NCBI GenBank assembly: GCA_943789485.1
Contig: CALSUH010000003.1
Coordinates: 1-53,059 of the forward strand
Origin: an uncultured Pseudomonadales bacterium
GTDB lineage: Bacteria; Pseudomonadota; Gammaproteobacteria; Pseudomonadales; Pseudohongiellaceae
DNA: 53,059 nt
Direction of reading: 5' to 3'
Shown: positions 46,139 through 53,059 of the stretch, one piece after another
Position numbering within the stretch: the first letter of the stretch is position 1
Layout: the number at the start of each line of letters is the position of its first letter
Translations under genes and position numbers: made by a program
Notes under the pieces: model-generated
The model's database searches: none
Told to the model about the DNA's origin: nothing
Seen by the model: only the letters and a program-made list of their open reading frames with translations

Positions 46139-47374
46139 CTAAAAATTTCCCTGAAGCCAGCTCTTTACTCTGTCCACAATTTGAATCCGTGACTCACTCT
46201 TAGACTCGAATCCACCTCTTTCCTGATATTGCTTTAAGCCGTACAACAACAATCCAACACCAGTAGAATAGATTGGGTTTCTTACAATATCGGCTAAACC
46301 ACTGATATTATGAGGCGCTCCGATGCGTACCGGGGCATGAAATATTTCTTCAGCCAGATCCACAACACCTTCCATTTTGCTAGTACCGCCGGTTAGTACA
46401 ATGCCCGCTGCTAGCAGATTTTCGAACCCACTTCGCTGCAACTCGGCTTGCACTAGCGTAAATAACTCGTCATAGCGCGGCTCAACCACCTCGGCCAAGG
46501 CCTGCCTGGAAAGTTCTCTTGGCGCTCGATCTCCGACGCTCGGAACCTTCAGAGTCTCGTCGGCGCTAGCCAATTGAGTCAGAGCGCAGGCATATTTGAT
46601 CTTTATCTCTTCTGCGTTTTCTGTCGGCGTTCGAAGGGCCATGGCTATATCATTCGTTACCTGATCGCCCGCAATCGGAATGACACCCGTGTGGCGTATA
46701 GCACCATCTGTAAAAATTGCGATATCCGTAGTGCCTCCGCCAATATCCACGAGACAAACACCGAGTTCTTTCTCATCATCGGTAAGAACACTGTAGGCGG
46801 AGGCCAATTGTTCTAAAATAATTTCCTCAGTCTCTAGAGAGCAGCGCTTAATGCATTTTTCAATATTCTGTACTGCGTTAATCGCACAGGTGACCAGATG
46901 GACCTTCGCCTCAAGACGAACACCGGACATACCCAGCGGCTCTTTAACACCTTCCTGCGAATCGATGATGTATTCCTGCGGAAGTATATGCAGAACTTTC
47001 TGGTCAGCGGGAATAGCAACCGCTTGCGCCGCATCAATAACGCGCTCGATATCGGCCTTTATGACCTCGCCGTCTCGAATCGCCACGATCCCATGAGAAT
47101 TCATACTCCGGATATGACTGCCGGCAATACCTGCATAAACTGAATGAATCTGGCACCCCGCCATAAGCTCTGCTTCTTCGATTGCACGCTGAATGGATTC
47201 AACGGTCGATTCGATATTGACTACAGTGCCTTTTTTAAGTCCACGAGAACGGTGACTGCCAATGCCGACGATATCCAAACCGCCATCCGATTTTATATCC
47301 CCAACTATCGCCACGACCTTGGAAGTACCAATATCCAATCCAACGATCATGTTTTCGTTTACTGATTCATTCAT
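46139..47374 (-). CDS. ftsA: Cell division protein FtsA
   Basis: Actin-like membrane tether of FtsZ. About 411 residues from the ATG at 47372-47374 (MNESVNENMIVGLDIGTSKV); the frame is open ten codons further up but homologues start here. Phosphate loops IVGLDIGTSKVVAIVGD and LVDIGGGTTDIAIF are present. The C-terminal amphipathic helix IQIVDRVKSWLQGNF anchors it to the membrane. It lies between ftsQ and ftsZ. Confidence 0.98.
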   Translation of the reverse strand: MNESVNENMIVGLDIGTSKVVAIVGDIKSDGGLDIVGIGSHRSRGLKKGTVVNIESTVESIQRAIEEAELMAGCQIHSVYAGIAGSHIRSMNSHGIVAIRDGEVIKADIERVIDAAQAVAIPADQKVLHILPQEYIIDSQEGVKEPLGMSGVRLEAKVHLVTCAINAVQNIEKCIKRCSLETEEIILEQLASAYSVLTDDEKELGVCLVDIGGGTTDIAIFTDGAIRHTGVIPIAGDQVTNDIAMALRTPTENAEEIKIKYACALTQLASADETLKVPSVGDRAPRELSRQALAEVVEPRYDELFTLVQAELQRSGFENLLAAGIVLTGGTSKMEGVVDLAEEIFHAPVRIGAPHNISGLADIVRNPIYSTGVGLLLYGLKQYQERGGFESKSESRIQIVDRVKSWLQGNF

Positions 47375-47425
47375 CGTTCGAAATCTCCAGAAAACGGTTA
47401 TCAAAAGATGTTGGATGGAACTGAA

Positions 47426-48241
47426 TCACCGAATTGCCACTCCTGTAAAACCTGACTCGGTCGCTCGTACCGCTATGCCGTTTCCGTATCTCAAGTCAAT
47501 AGAGTAAAACTGGGATGATTGCTGGAACGGCTGACTCGTATAAAAATCGATAAAACGCTGCGTCTTTTCGAATACATCATCTCTACCGGCAACAACCTGT
47601 ATTTGTTCATTCAATAAGTATTCCCAGCTACCACGTTTGCTTAGGCTCAATCCCGAGAGTAGCAATCCTGCTGGTAATAAAATCTGGTTAAGCTTCTGGT
47701 ACTGCAACATCACAGCCGCTTGACTGTCCTCAGGTCCCGCAAGCAAAGGCAAGGCGCTTAACTCTAGTAAGCTCTCAGGCTGAAATATTTCACCGTATTG
47801 ATTTAGTAATTTCTCGTTGCCCCATCGGGCTATGCCAACTTGTTCTATCAGATGCAGTGATAGCGTGCTTGGCCAGATTCGAGTCACTGACGCCTGCAGA
47901 ATCCACGAGTGAAGCTCTAGTTTTTGCTTCGCCTCGACAACATCAAAATCGAAGAAGCCATTCCCCATAAAAGGAGCTAACACCTTACTGACCTCGTCCT
48001 CACTTATTCTTTGCCACTGGTTTTCGATTCTAACCTTACTGACTGGGCGATTTAGAAACCCGGAAATGTTCGCTCTGTTTTGAACCATCAGAAAAGCAAC
48101 ACAAGCCAATACCCCTGCTAGTGCGCAGAGCCCCCGTTTGCCAGATGACTTAGGCTTAAGCGGTTGATCTCTCGAATTGGAATTGCGGCGCGTTGAATGT
48201 ATCCCGCTTCCAGTTCTAATAGCTCTGTTTGTAGTTGCCAT
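47426..48241 (-). CDS. ftsQ: Cell division protein FtsQ
   Basis: Bitopic divisome protein linking early and late division proteins with FtsB and FtsL. 271 residues: a basic N-terminal cytoplasmic part, one membrane segment (about 37-53, LCALAGVLACVAFLMVQ), then the POTRA domain (VSKVRIENQWQRISEDEV) and an FtsQ beta domain (ASVTRIWPSTLSLHLIEQVG). Less conserved than its neighbours; the position between ddl and ftsA supports the call. Its start is four bases from the ddl stop. Confidence 0.93.
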   Translation of the reverse strand: MATTNRAIRTGSGIHSTRRNSNSRDQPLKPKSSGKRGLCALAGVLACVAFLMVQNRANISGFLNRPVSKVRIENQWQRISEDEVSKVLAPFMGNGFFDFDVVEAKQKLELHSWILQASVTRIWPSTLSLHLIEQVGIARWGNEKLLNQYGEIFQPESLLELSALPLLAGPEDSQAAVMLQYQKLNQILLPAGLLLSGLSLSKRGSWEYLLNEQIQVVAGRDDVFEKTQRFIDFYTSQPFQQSSQFYSIDLRYGNGIAVRATESGFTGVAIR

Positions 48242-48245
48242 CTTC

Positions 48246-49184
48246 TTAGTTCGCCGCTTGCTCTAGCTCTAATACGGTTAATAATAAATCGTCAAAATCG
48301 ATCCCAGACTTCTTTGCTGCTACAGGCACAAAACTGTGGTCAGTCATTCCAGGAATCGTATTTAATTCCAGCAGGTAGAACTCACCACTTTCATCCTGCA
48401 TAACATCTACCCTAGCCAAGCCCTTACAATCCAGACTTGCATAAGCAGCGCGAACCAATTTATTGAGCTCTTTCCGCTTCTCGTCATTCAGCGGCGCTGG
48501 GCAAATAATTTCTGTATCTTCATCGACATATTTTGCATCGAAGTCAAAAAAGTCCCTCTTGGTGTTCAGCTGAACGGCCGGAAGCAATTGATCCTCAATC
48601 ACACCCACTGAAAACTCTTTTCCGATAACACACTTCTCTGCCATTACCTCTGAATCAAATCCGCTAGCTATTTCAAACTGCTTCTTGAGACCTGCTGCAT
48701 CTTTTACTATTGCTATTCCCAGACTCGATCCACCACTGACTGGCTTCACAACTATGACTTCAAATCTATCTATCAATGCCTGCCAATCGCTTGCCTCATT
48801 CAGCATGACAAAATCGGCCGTCTTCAACTCTAGGCGCTGCCAAATCAGCTTGCTCTTCGCCTTATCCATGGCTAACGCAGAGGCCAGCACACCGCTCCCG
48901 GTATACGGAATCTTCAAAACTTCTAGAAGACCCTGCATCGTTCCGTCTTCTCCGCCCTGACCGTGCAACATGATCAGCGCCAGATCTGGCTTTAAGCGTT
49001 CTAGGTCTGCGACAACGGAGTCGCTCACATCCAGAATACTCGCGTGTACGCCCAGTCTCAGCAATCCCTGATAGACCGCATCGCCACTTAACAGGGAAAT
49101 TTCGCGCTCTGCGGAGTTCCCGCCTTTCAGTACGACGACGTGTCCAGCATTTGCTATGATTTTCTCTCTATGTATCGTTCTCAT
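48246..49184 (-). CDS. ddl: D-alanine--D-alanine ligase
   Basis: ATP-grasp enzyme that makes D-Ala-D-Ala for peptidoglycan precursors. 312 residues. VVLKGGNSAEREISLLSG, IMLHGQGGEDGTMQGLLEVL, VVKPVSGGSSLGIAIV, and LARVDVMQDESGEFYLLELN with TIPGMTDHSFVP are diagnostic. It lies between murC and ftsQ (DdlB position). murB is not between murC and ddl, as in Pseudomonas. Confidence 0.98.
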   Translation of the reverse strand: MRTIHREKIIANAGHVVVLKGGNSAEREISLLSGDAVYQGLLRLGVHASILDVSDSVVADLERLKPDLALIMLHGQGGEDGTMQGLLEVLKIPYTGSGVLASALAMDKAKSKLIWQRLELKTADFVMLNEASDWQALIDRFEVIVVKPVSGGSSLGIAIVKDAAGLKKQFEIASGFDSEVMAEKCVIGKEFSVGVIEDQLLPAVQLNTKRDFFDFDAKYVDEDTEIICPAPLNDEKRKELNKLVRAAYASLDCKGLARVDVMQDESGEFYLLELNTIPGMTDHSFVPVAAKKSGIDFDDLLLTVLELEQAAN

Positions 49185-49236
49185 TTCTCTATTTCTTGAC
49201 CCTTAAATGCAAAAACCTTCTATGGAAATCAATCAT

Positions 49237-50664
49237 TTATGCTTTAAAACCCAATTTGGCTAATTGTTTAGCTAAAGCGCCGACACTTCCTGCTCCCTGA
49301 GTTAAAATAATGTCCCCCGGCAGGACTAATTCACTTAGAATCCCCTGCACATCGGACTCGTCTTTTACATAAAAAGGATCAACTTTCCCACGCAATCTAA
49401 TGCTTCGGCAGAGGCTTCTTGAGTCCGCGCTAGCGATTTTCTTCTCCCCTGCGGAGTACACCTCTAGCAGAAGCAAAACATCCGCCTCGCCAAGAACTTC
49501 GACGAAGTCCTCATAGAGATCCTTAGTGCGACTGTAGCGGTGTGGTTGATAGACCATAACCAATCGATTGTCTGGCCACCCATCACGCAGGGCTCGCAGA
49601 GTCGCGGCTACTTCGGTCGGATGATGCCCGTAGTCATCGATAAGCATGACCGTTCCTCCGTCCACGGCAAATTCACCCTGCACATCGAAACGACGACCTA
49701 CTCCAGCAAAATTTTGGATACCGCTCTGGATATCCTTCGCCTTGATACCCTCGTCTGTTGCGATGGCAATTGCAGCAGTTGCATTCAGCGCGTTATGACG
49801 ACCTGGCATATTCAGTTTGATCTTTAGCTTGTCCTTTGCTTCCTTGCGCTCCACTTCAAATCGGGTGATTTGTTGCTCCTGACTCAAATTAGTGATTCTG
49901 AAATCTGCGTCCGCAGCGAAGCCATAGGTGATTTTAGGTCTCGAGATGCGCGGTAGCAATTCGCGCACAACCGGATCATCGATGCACAACACAGCCAATC
50001 CGTAAAAAGGGAGATTGTGCAGGAAGTCGATGAAGTATTTTTTCAGGCTCTCAAAGTCACCACCGTAAGTACTCAGGTGATCGGCTTCGATGTTTGTCAC
50101 AACGGCAACCATAGGCTGTAGATGCATGAAGGAGGCGTCGCTCTCGTCTGCCTCTGCAACCAAGTATCTACTCTCTCCCAATCGAGCATTGGTTCCAGCG
50201 CTATTCAGTAAACCTCCAATAACGAATGTAGGATCGAAACCCGCCTGTGCCAATACAGATGCTACGATGCTCGTGGTGGTGGTCTTCCCGTGCGTGCCGG
50301 CGATAGCGATCGAGTGACGGTAGCGCATCAACTCAGCTAACATCTCTGCGCGTGCGATCAATGGCTTAGACTCATTGATCGCCGCTTTAATTTCAGGATT
50401 ACGCTCATCGATAGCGCTGGAATAGACAACTACATCGGCATTCTTAACATTCGCCGCGTCGTGCCCAATAAATATCTCAGCGCCCATGGATTCTAGGCGA
50501 TCAGTATTCGGAGACTTCTTGAGGTCTGAGCCGCTGATTTTATAGCCCTGATTTAGCAATACTTCGGCGACACCGCACATGCCGGCGCCACCGATACCGA
50601 CAAAATGCAGTCTATTGATGCGTCTCATCTCTGGAATAACATGTCGATTGGCTGCACTATGCAT
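49237..50664 (-). CDS. murC: UDP-N-acetylmuramate--L-alanine ligase MurC
   Basis: Adds L-Ala to UDP-MurNAc. 475 residues. [20 protein letters not shown], the ATP loop [54 protein letters not shown] and [16 protein letters not shown] are present. The start ATG overlaps the murG stop by eight bases, so the two are translationally coupled; a start at an internal Met (MRRINRL) is also possible. Confidence 0.98.
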   Translation of the reverse strand: MHSAANRHVIPEMRRINRLHFVGIGGAGMCGVAEVLLNQGYKISGSDLKKSPNTDRLESMGAEIFIGHDAANVKNADVVVYSSAIDERNPEIKAAINESKPLIARAEMLAELMRYRHSIAIAGTHGKTTTTSIVASVLAQAGFDPTFVIGGLLNSAGTNARLGESRYLVAEADESDASFMHLQPMVAVVTNIEADHLSTYGGDFESLKKYFIDFLHNLPFYGLAVLCIDDPVVRELLPRISRPKITYGFAADADFRITNLSQEQQITRFEVERKEAKDKLKIKLNMPGRHNALNATAAIAIATDEGIKAKDIQSGIQNFAGVGRRFDVQGEFAVDGGTVMLIDDYGHHPTEVAATLRALRDGWPDNRLVMVYQPHRYSRTKDLYEDFVEVLGEADVLLLLEVYSAGEKKIASADSRSLCRSIRLRGKVDPFYVKDESDVQGILSELVLPGDIILTQGAGSVGALAKQLAKLGFKA

Positions 50665-51757
50665 GGATTAACTCCAAACATCGGCACGCAATGATTTCAT
50701 CCGCGTCCCGAATTGCTATGGATTTTGCCATATCGCTCATTTGCTGTAATTTGCCACGGTTTTCATCCAGATCCAGCAACAGCGCTTTTAGCGCAGGAAC
50801 AGTCAAATCTTTTTCCTCCAGCAGGAGAGCGGCGCCGGCCTGGACCAACCAATTTGCGTTGTGTTTTTGCTGATGATCACTGTGATACGGATACGGAACC
50901 AATATAGAAGGTAAACCAGCCGCGGCAATCTCACTAACTGTGCTCGCGCCGGAACGGCAAATCACCAAATCAGCCCAAATATAGGCCGCTGCCATGTTAC
51001 TGATAAACGGGAGCACGTCTATTCTCTTAGACAAAACCAAACCCCTGTCTCGATAAGCCTGCTGTGTTCTCTCAAGGGTACCATCACCTGTCTGATGACG
51101 CGTTGACGGACGATTTTCTTCTGGCCAATTAGCTAACAATTCTGGCACGACTTTGTTAATCGCCAACGCGCCTTGGCTTCCACCTAGGACTAGGATTTGT
51201 AACGGTCTAGAAGCCTCTTTAAGGCTTCTCGTTGACAGCGCGAGATCTGCAATTTCCTTGCGAATTGGGTTACCTGTATGAATGACCTTTTTGCTTTGCG
51301 AGAACGTATTCGGGAAGGCCTCAAATACTTGATTCGCAATCTTCGCCAACAATTTATTGGTAAAACCCGGCACCGCATTCTGCTCATGAATCACTAATTT
51401 ACTGCCTGTTAATTTGGCTGCTAGGCCCCCAGGGCCTGAAACGAAACCTCCCATCCCCAGCACACAATCTGGCTTTACCTTTGAAAGTATTCGTATTGAT
51501 TGAATTAGTGTCTGCGCTAACATGAAAGGTGCCGCTATCAGTCTAGCTATGCCCTTGCCTTTGAGGCCCTTCGCAGAAACGGCATGAATTCGAATCCCTG
51601 TTCCTTCAAGCAGTCTGTTTTCCATTCCCTGATGAGTGCCCATCCATTCTATTTGGATATTTTTCTCTTGCAATTTCTGCGCAATTGAAAGCGCTGGGAA
51701 TACATGACCACCGGTTCCGGCGGCCATAATTAATACAGTTGTATTTTTAGCTGACAC
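50657..51757 (-). CDS. murG: UDP-GlcNAc transferase MurG (lipid II synthesis)
   Basis: Peripheral glycosyltransferase making lipid II from lipid I. 366 residues. The first glycine loop [16 protein letters not shown], the second [32 protein letters not shown], and [20 protein letters not shown] with [20 protein letters not shown] are diagnostic. It is nine bases downstream of ftsW and overlaps murC. Confidence 0.98.
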   Translation of the reverse strand: MSAKNTTVLIMAAGTGGHVFPALSIAQKLQEKNIQIEWMGTHQGMENRLLEGTGIRIHAVSAKGLKGKGIARLIAAPFMLAQTLIQSIRILSKVKPDCVLGMGGFVSGPGGLAAKLTGSKLVIHEQNAVPGFTNKLLAKIANQVFEAFPNTFSQSKKVIHTGNPIRKEIADLALSTRSLKEASRPLQILVLGGSQGALAINKVVPELLANWPEENRPSTRHQTGDGTLERTQQAYRDRGLVLSKRIDVLPFISNMAAAYIWADLVICRSGASTVSEIAAAGLPSILVPYPYHSDHQQKHNANWLVQAGAALLLEEKDLTVPALKALLLDLDENRGKLQQMSDMAKSIAIRDADEIIACRCLELIHA

Positions 51758-51766
51758 TTTTCCTAG

Positions 51767-52945
51767 CTACGCCTCACCAACATCATTAATCTTATTGTCG
51801 ATTTCGTATTCAATGCGAACCAACAAGCCAATCATAAAGAAGCTCATGATCAGACTCGCACCTCCATAACTCATGAAGGGCAACGTCAAACCTTTTACAG
51901 GTAGCAAACTAATGCTCGCTCCAACATTGATCATCGCCTGACCGGCAAATAATAGTCCTAGACCGTAGGCAAAGAATGCTGCAAACAATTTGTTGTCTTG
52001 CTGCGCCTTCTGACCAATAGAGAAGGCTTTATAGATAAGCGCAGAAAACAGAAGTATCACCGTAGCCACACCAACCAAACCTAGCTCTTCACCGACGATG
52101 GCAAGCACGAAGTCATTGTGCGCCTCCGGCAGGAAGTAGAGCTTCTGTATGCTATTCCCGAGACCGACGCCAAACCATTCGCCACGGCCAAATGCCACCT
52201 GAGCCATCGCCTGTTGATAGCCACCATTAGTTACGTTTTCAACCGCCCAAGGATCTAGAAATGAGGTAATCCTATCGATTACATAAGGCTTCATGACCGC
52301 AAGCAAAGCTATTCCTCCCATGCATAGGGTCAACATCAATAAAATACGGTAAAGTTTTGCTCCCGCCAGAAAAATCATGCACAGCGCAGTAAGCGTAAGA
52401 ATAACCATCGTTCCATGGTCAGGCTGGAAGTGAAATAGAGCCACGGCAATGCCAACAATTAGAAGCGGCTTACAAAATCCGGACCATTTTTCACGAACTT
52501 CATCTAACTGTCTCTCCAAAAATCCTGCGAGATAAACCACGATAAAAACTTTCGCCAACTCTGAAGGCTGAAGTTCGAAGAAGGCTAGGTCTATTCTTCT
52601 AGTACTTCCCTTATCCGACTCGCCTACGCCGGGGACAAGTACTAACACCAAGAGCACAAACGACACCATTAGCAAATACCAACTCCATGTACGCCAGGTC
52701 GTTATTGGAATATGAAGAGTTACAACTAAAACGAATATCCCTACAACAGAAAAAATTAATTGCCGCTTAAGGAAAAAGAACGGGTCAGAGTATTGACTGC
52801 TGGCTAGCTCGACAGAGGCGGATGTCATCATTAGCAAGCCGATAAATAGCAGCAAAAAAGTGAACAACAATATGCTATTCACTGCCCGCGGCTGGACCGG
52901 ATTGATGAGTCTGTTAGTAGGCTCTATTGCCCTCGCCATGCTCAT
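51767..52945 (-). CDS. ftsW: Septal peptidoglycan polymerase FtsW (SEDS)
   Basis: Polytopic glycosyltransferase that polymerises septal glycan with FtsI. 392 residues, about ten membrane segments. [75 protein letters not shown] and [20 protein letters not shown] are typical SEDS motifs, with the Asp in FQPDHGT probably catalytic. Its start ATG overlaps the murD stop (ATGA). Confidence 0.98.
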   Translation of the reverse strand: MSMARAIEPTNRLINPVQPRAVNSILLFTFLLLFIGLLMMTSASVELASSQYSDPFFFLKRQLIFSVVGIFVLVVTLHIPITTWRTWSWYLLMVSFVLLVLVLVPGVGESDKGSTRRIDLAFFELQPSELAKVFIVVYLAGFLERQLDEVREKWSGFCKPLLIVGIAVALFHFQPDHGTMVILTLTALCMIFLAGAKLYRILLMLTLCMGGIALLAVMKPYVIDRITSFLDPWAVENVTNGGYQQAMAQVAFGRGEWFGVGLGNSIQKLYFLPEAHNDFVLAIVGEELGLVGVATVILLFSALIYKAFSIGQKAQQDNKLFAAFFAYGLGLLFAGQAMINVGASISLLPVKGLTLPFMSYGGASLIMSFFMIGLLVRIEYEIDNKINDVGEA

Positions 52946-53059
52946 TGTAAAGTCTCCACTGACTTCATGAAAGCGAAGCCTCGATGCTGGAAATTCTCAA
53001 ACATATCAAAGCTAGCACAAGCAGGTGAGAGCAACACCGCATCACCAGCAGTGGAATGC
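52942..53059 (-). CDS. murD: UDP-N-acetylmuramoylalanine--D-glutamate ligase MurD, C-terminal end only
   Basis: The last 38 codons are in the window: [20 protein letters not shown] followed by [18 protein letters not shown], which is the conserved end of MurD. The stop TGA overlaps the ftsW start by four bases. The rest lies beyond the window edge. It completes the expected murD-ftsW-murG-murC order. Confidence 0.92.
   Translation of the reverse strand, partial: HSTAGDAVLLSPACASFDMFENFQHRGFAFMKSVETLQ

Overview
The window is a chromosomal segment of a gammaproteobacterium, probably marine. Evidence: the division/cell-wall (dcw) order murD-ftsW-murG-murC-ddl-ftsQ-ftsA-ftsZ-lpxC followed by an M23 peptidase, secA, argJ and mutT; the pilB-pilC-pilD-coaE-yacG block near pilA, nadC, ampD and aceEF, a layout known from Pseudomonas and relatives; and a sigma-32 type promoter before groESL. 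The sulfatase and ceramidase-like genes suit a marine heterotroph, but I cannot name a genus.

Layout. 1-3.5 kb: an accessory catabolic patch with an arylsulfatase (cut by the window edge, one frameshift), a short-chain dehydrogenase, a glyoxalase-fold (VOC) protein with a second frameshift, and a small ferredoxin-like-fold protein. 3.7-7.4 kb: a bacterial alkaline-ceramidase-like membrane protein, then purT lying between two imperfect direct repeats, a dead P4-type integrase in three frames, and the tRNA-Leu(UAG) it abuts; this looks like an eroded genomic island. 7.5-16.1 kb: housekeeping genes (enoyl-CoA hydratase family, coiled-coil membrane protein, PuuD-like membrane protein, Fe superoxide dismutase, groEL/groES, fxsA, atl, ampG, yajQ), with a 144-nt rod-like palindrome between sodB and groEL. 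16.3-18.0 kb: permease and ATPase of a FecCD/BtuCD-type metal-chelate or cobalamin importer. 18.1-27.3 kb: aceF and aceE, ampE and ampD, a retropepsin-like protease with nadC, an exported HNH nuclease and a small c-type cytochrome. 27.3-35.5 kb: a degenerate 1.5-kb stretch, pilA with a sigma-54-like promoter, a decayed second pilin gene, a TfpX/TfpZ-type accessory gene, then pilB-pilC-pilD-coaE-yacG. 35.6-37.6 kb: a large exported beta-propeller-like protein of unknown function. 38.0-53.1 kb: mutT, argJ, secA, M23 peptidase, lpxC, ftsZ, ftsA, ftsQ, ddl, murC, murG, ftsW and the end of murD, all on the minus strand.

How they work together. Cell-wall biology dominates: the dcw genes make and place septal peptidoglycan, AmpG and AmpD recycle it, and the M23 enzyme probably trims it. 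The pil genes make type IV pili. aceEF makes acetyl-CoA, and nadC and coaE supply NAD and CoA. No complete defence system, CRISPR array or intact mobile element was seen. The least explained items are the sodB-groEL rod element, the pilin relic and empty-looking DNA around pilA, the operator-like palindromes before aceE and lpxC, and the island remnant around purT.
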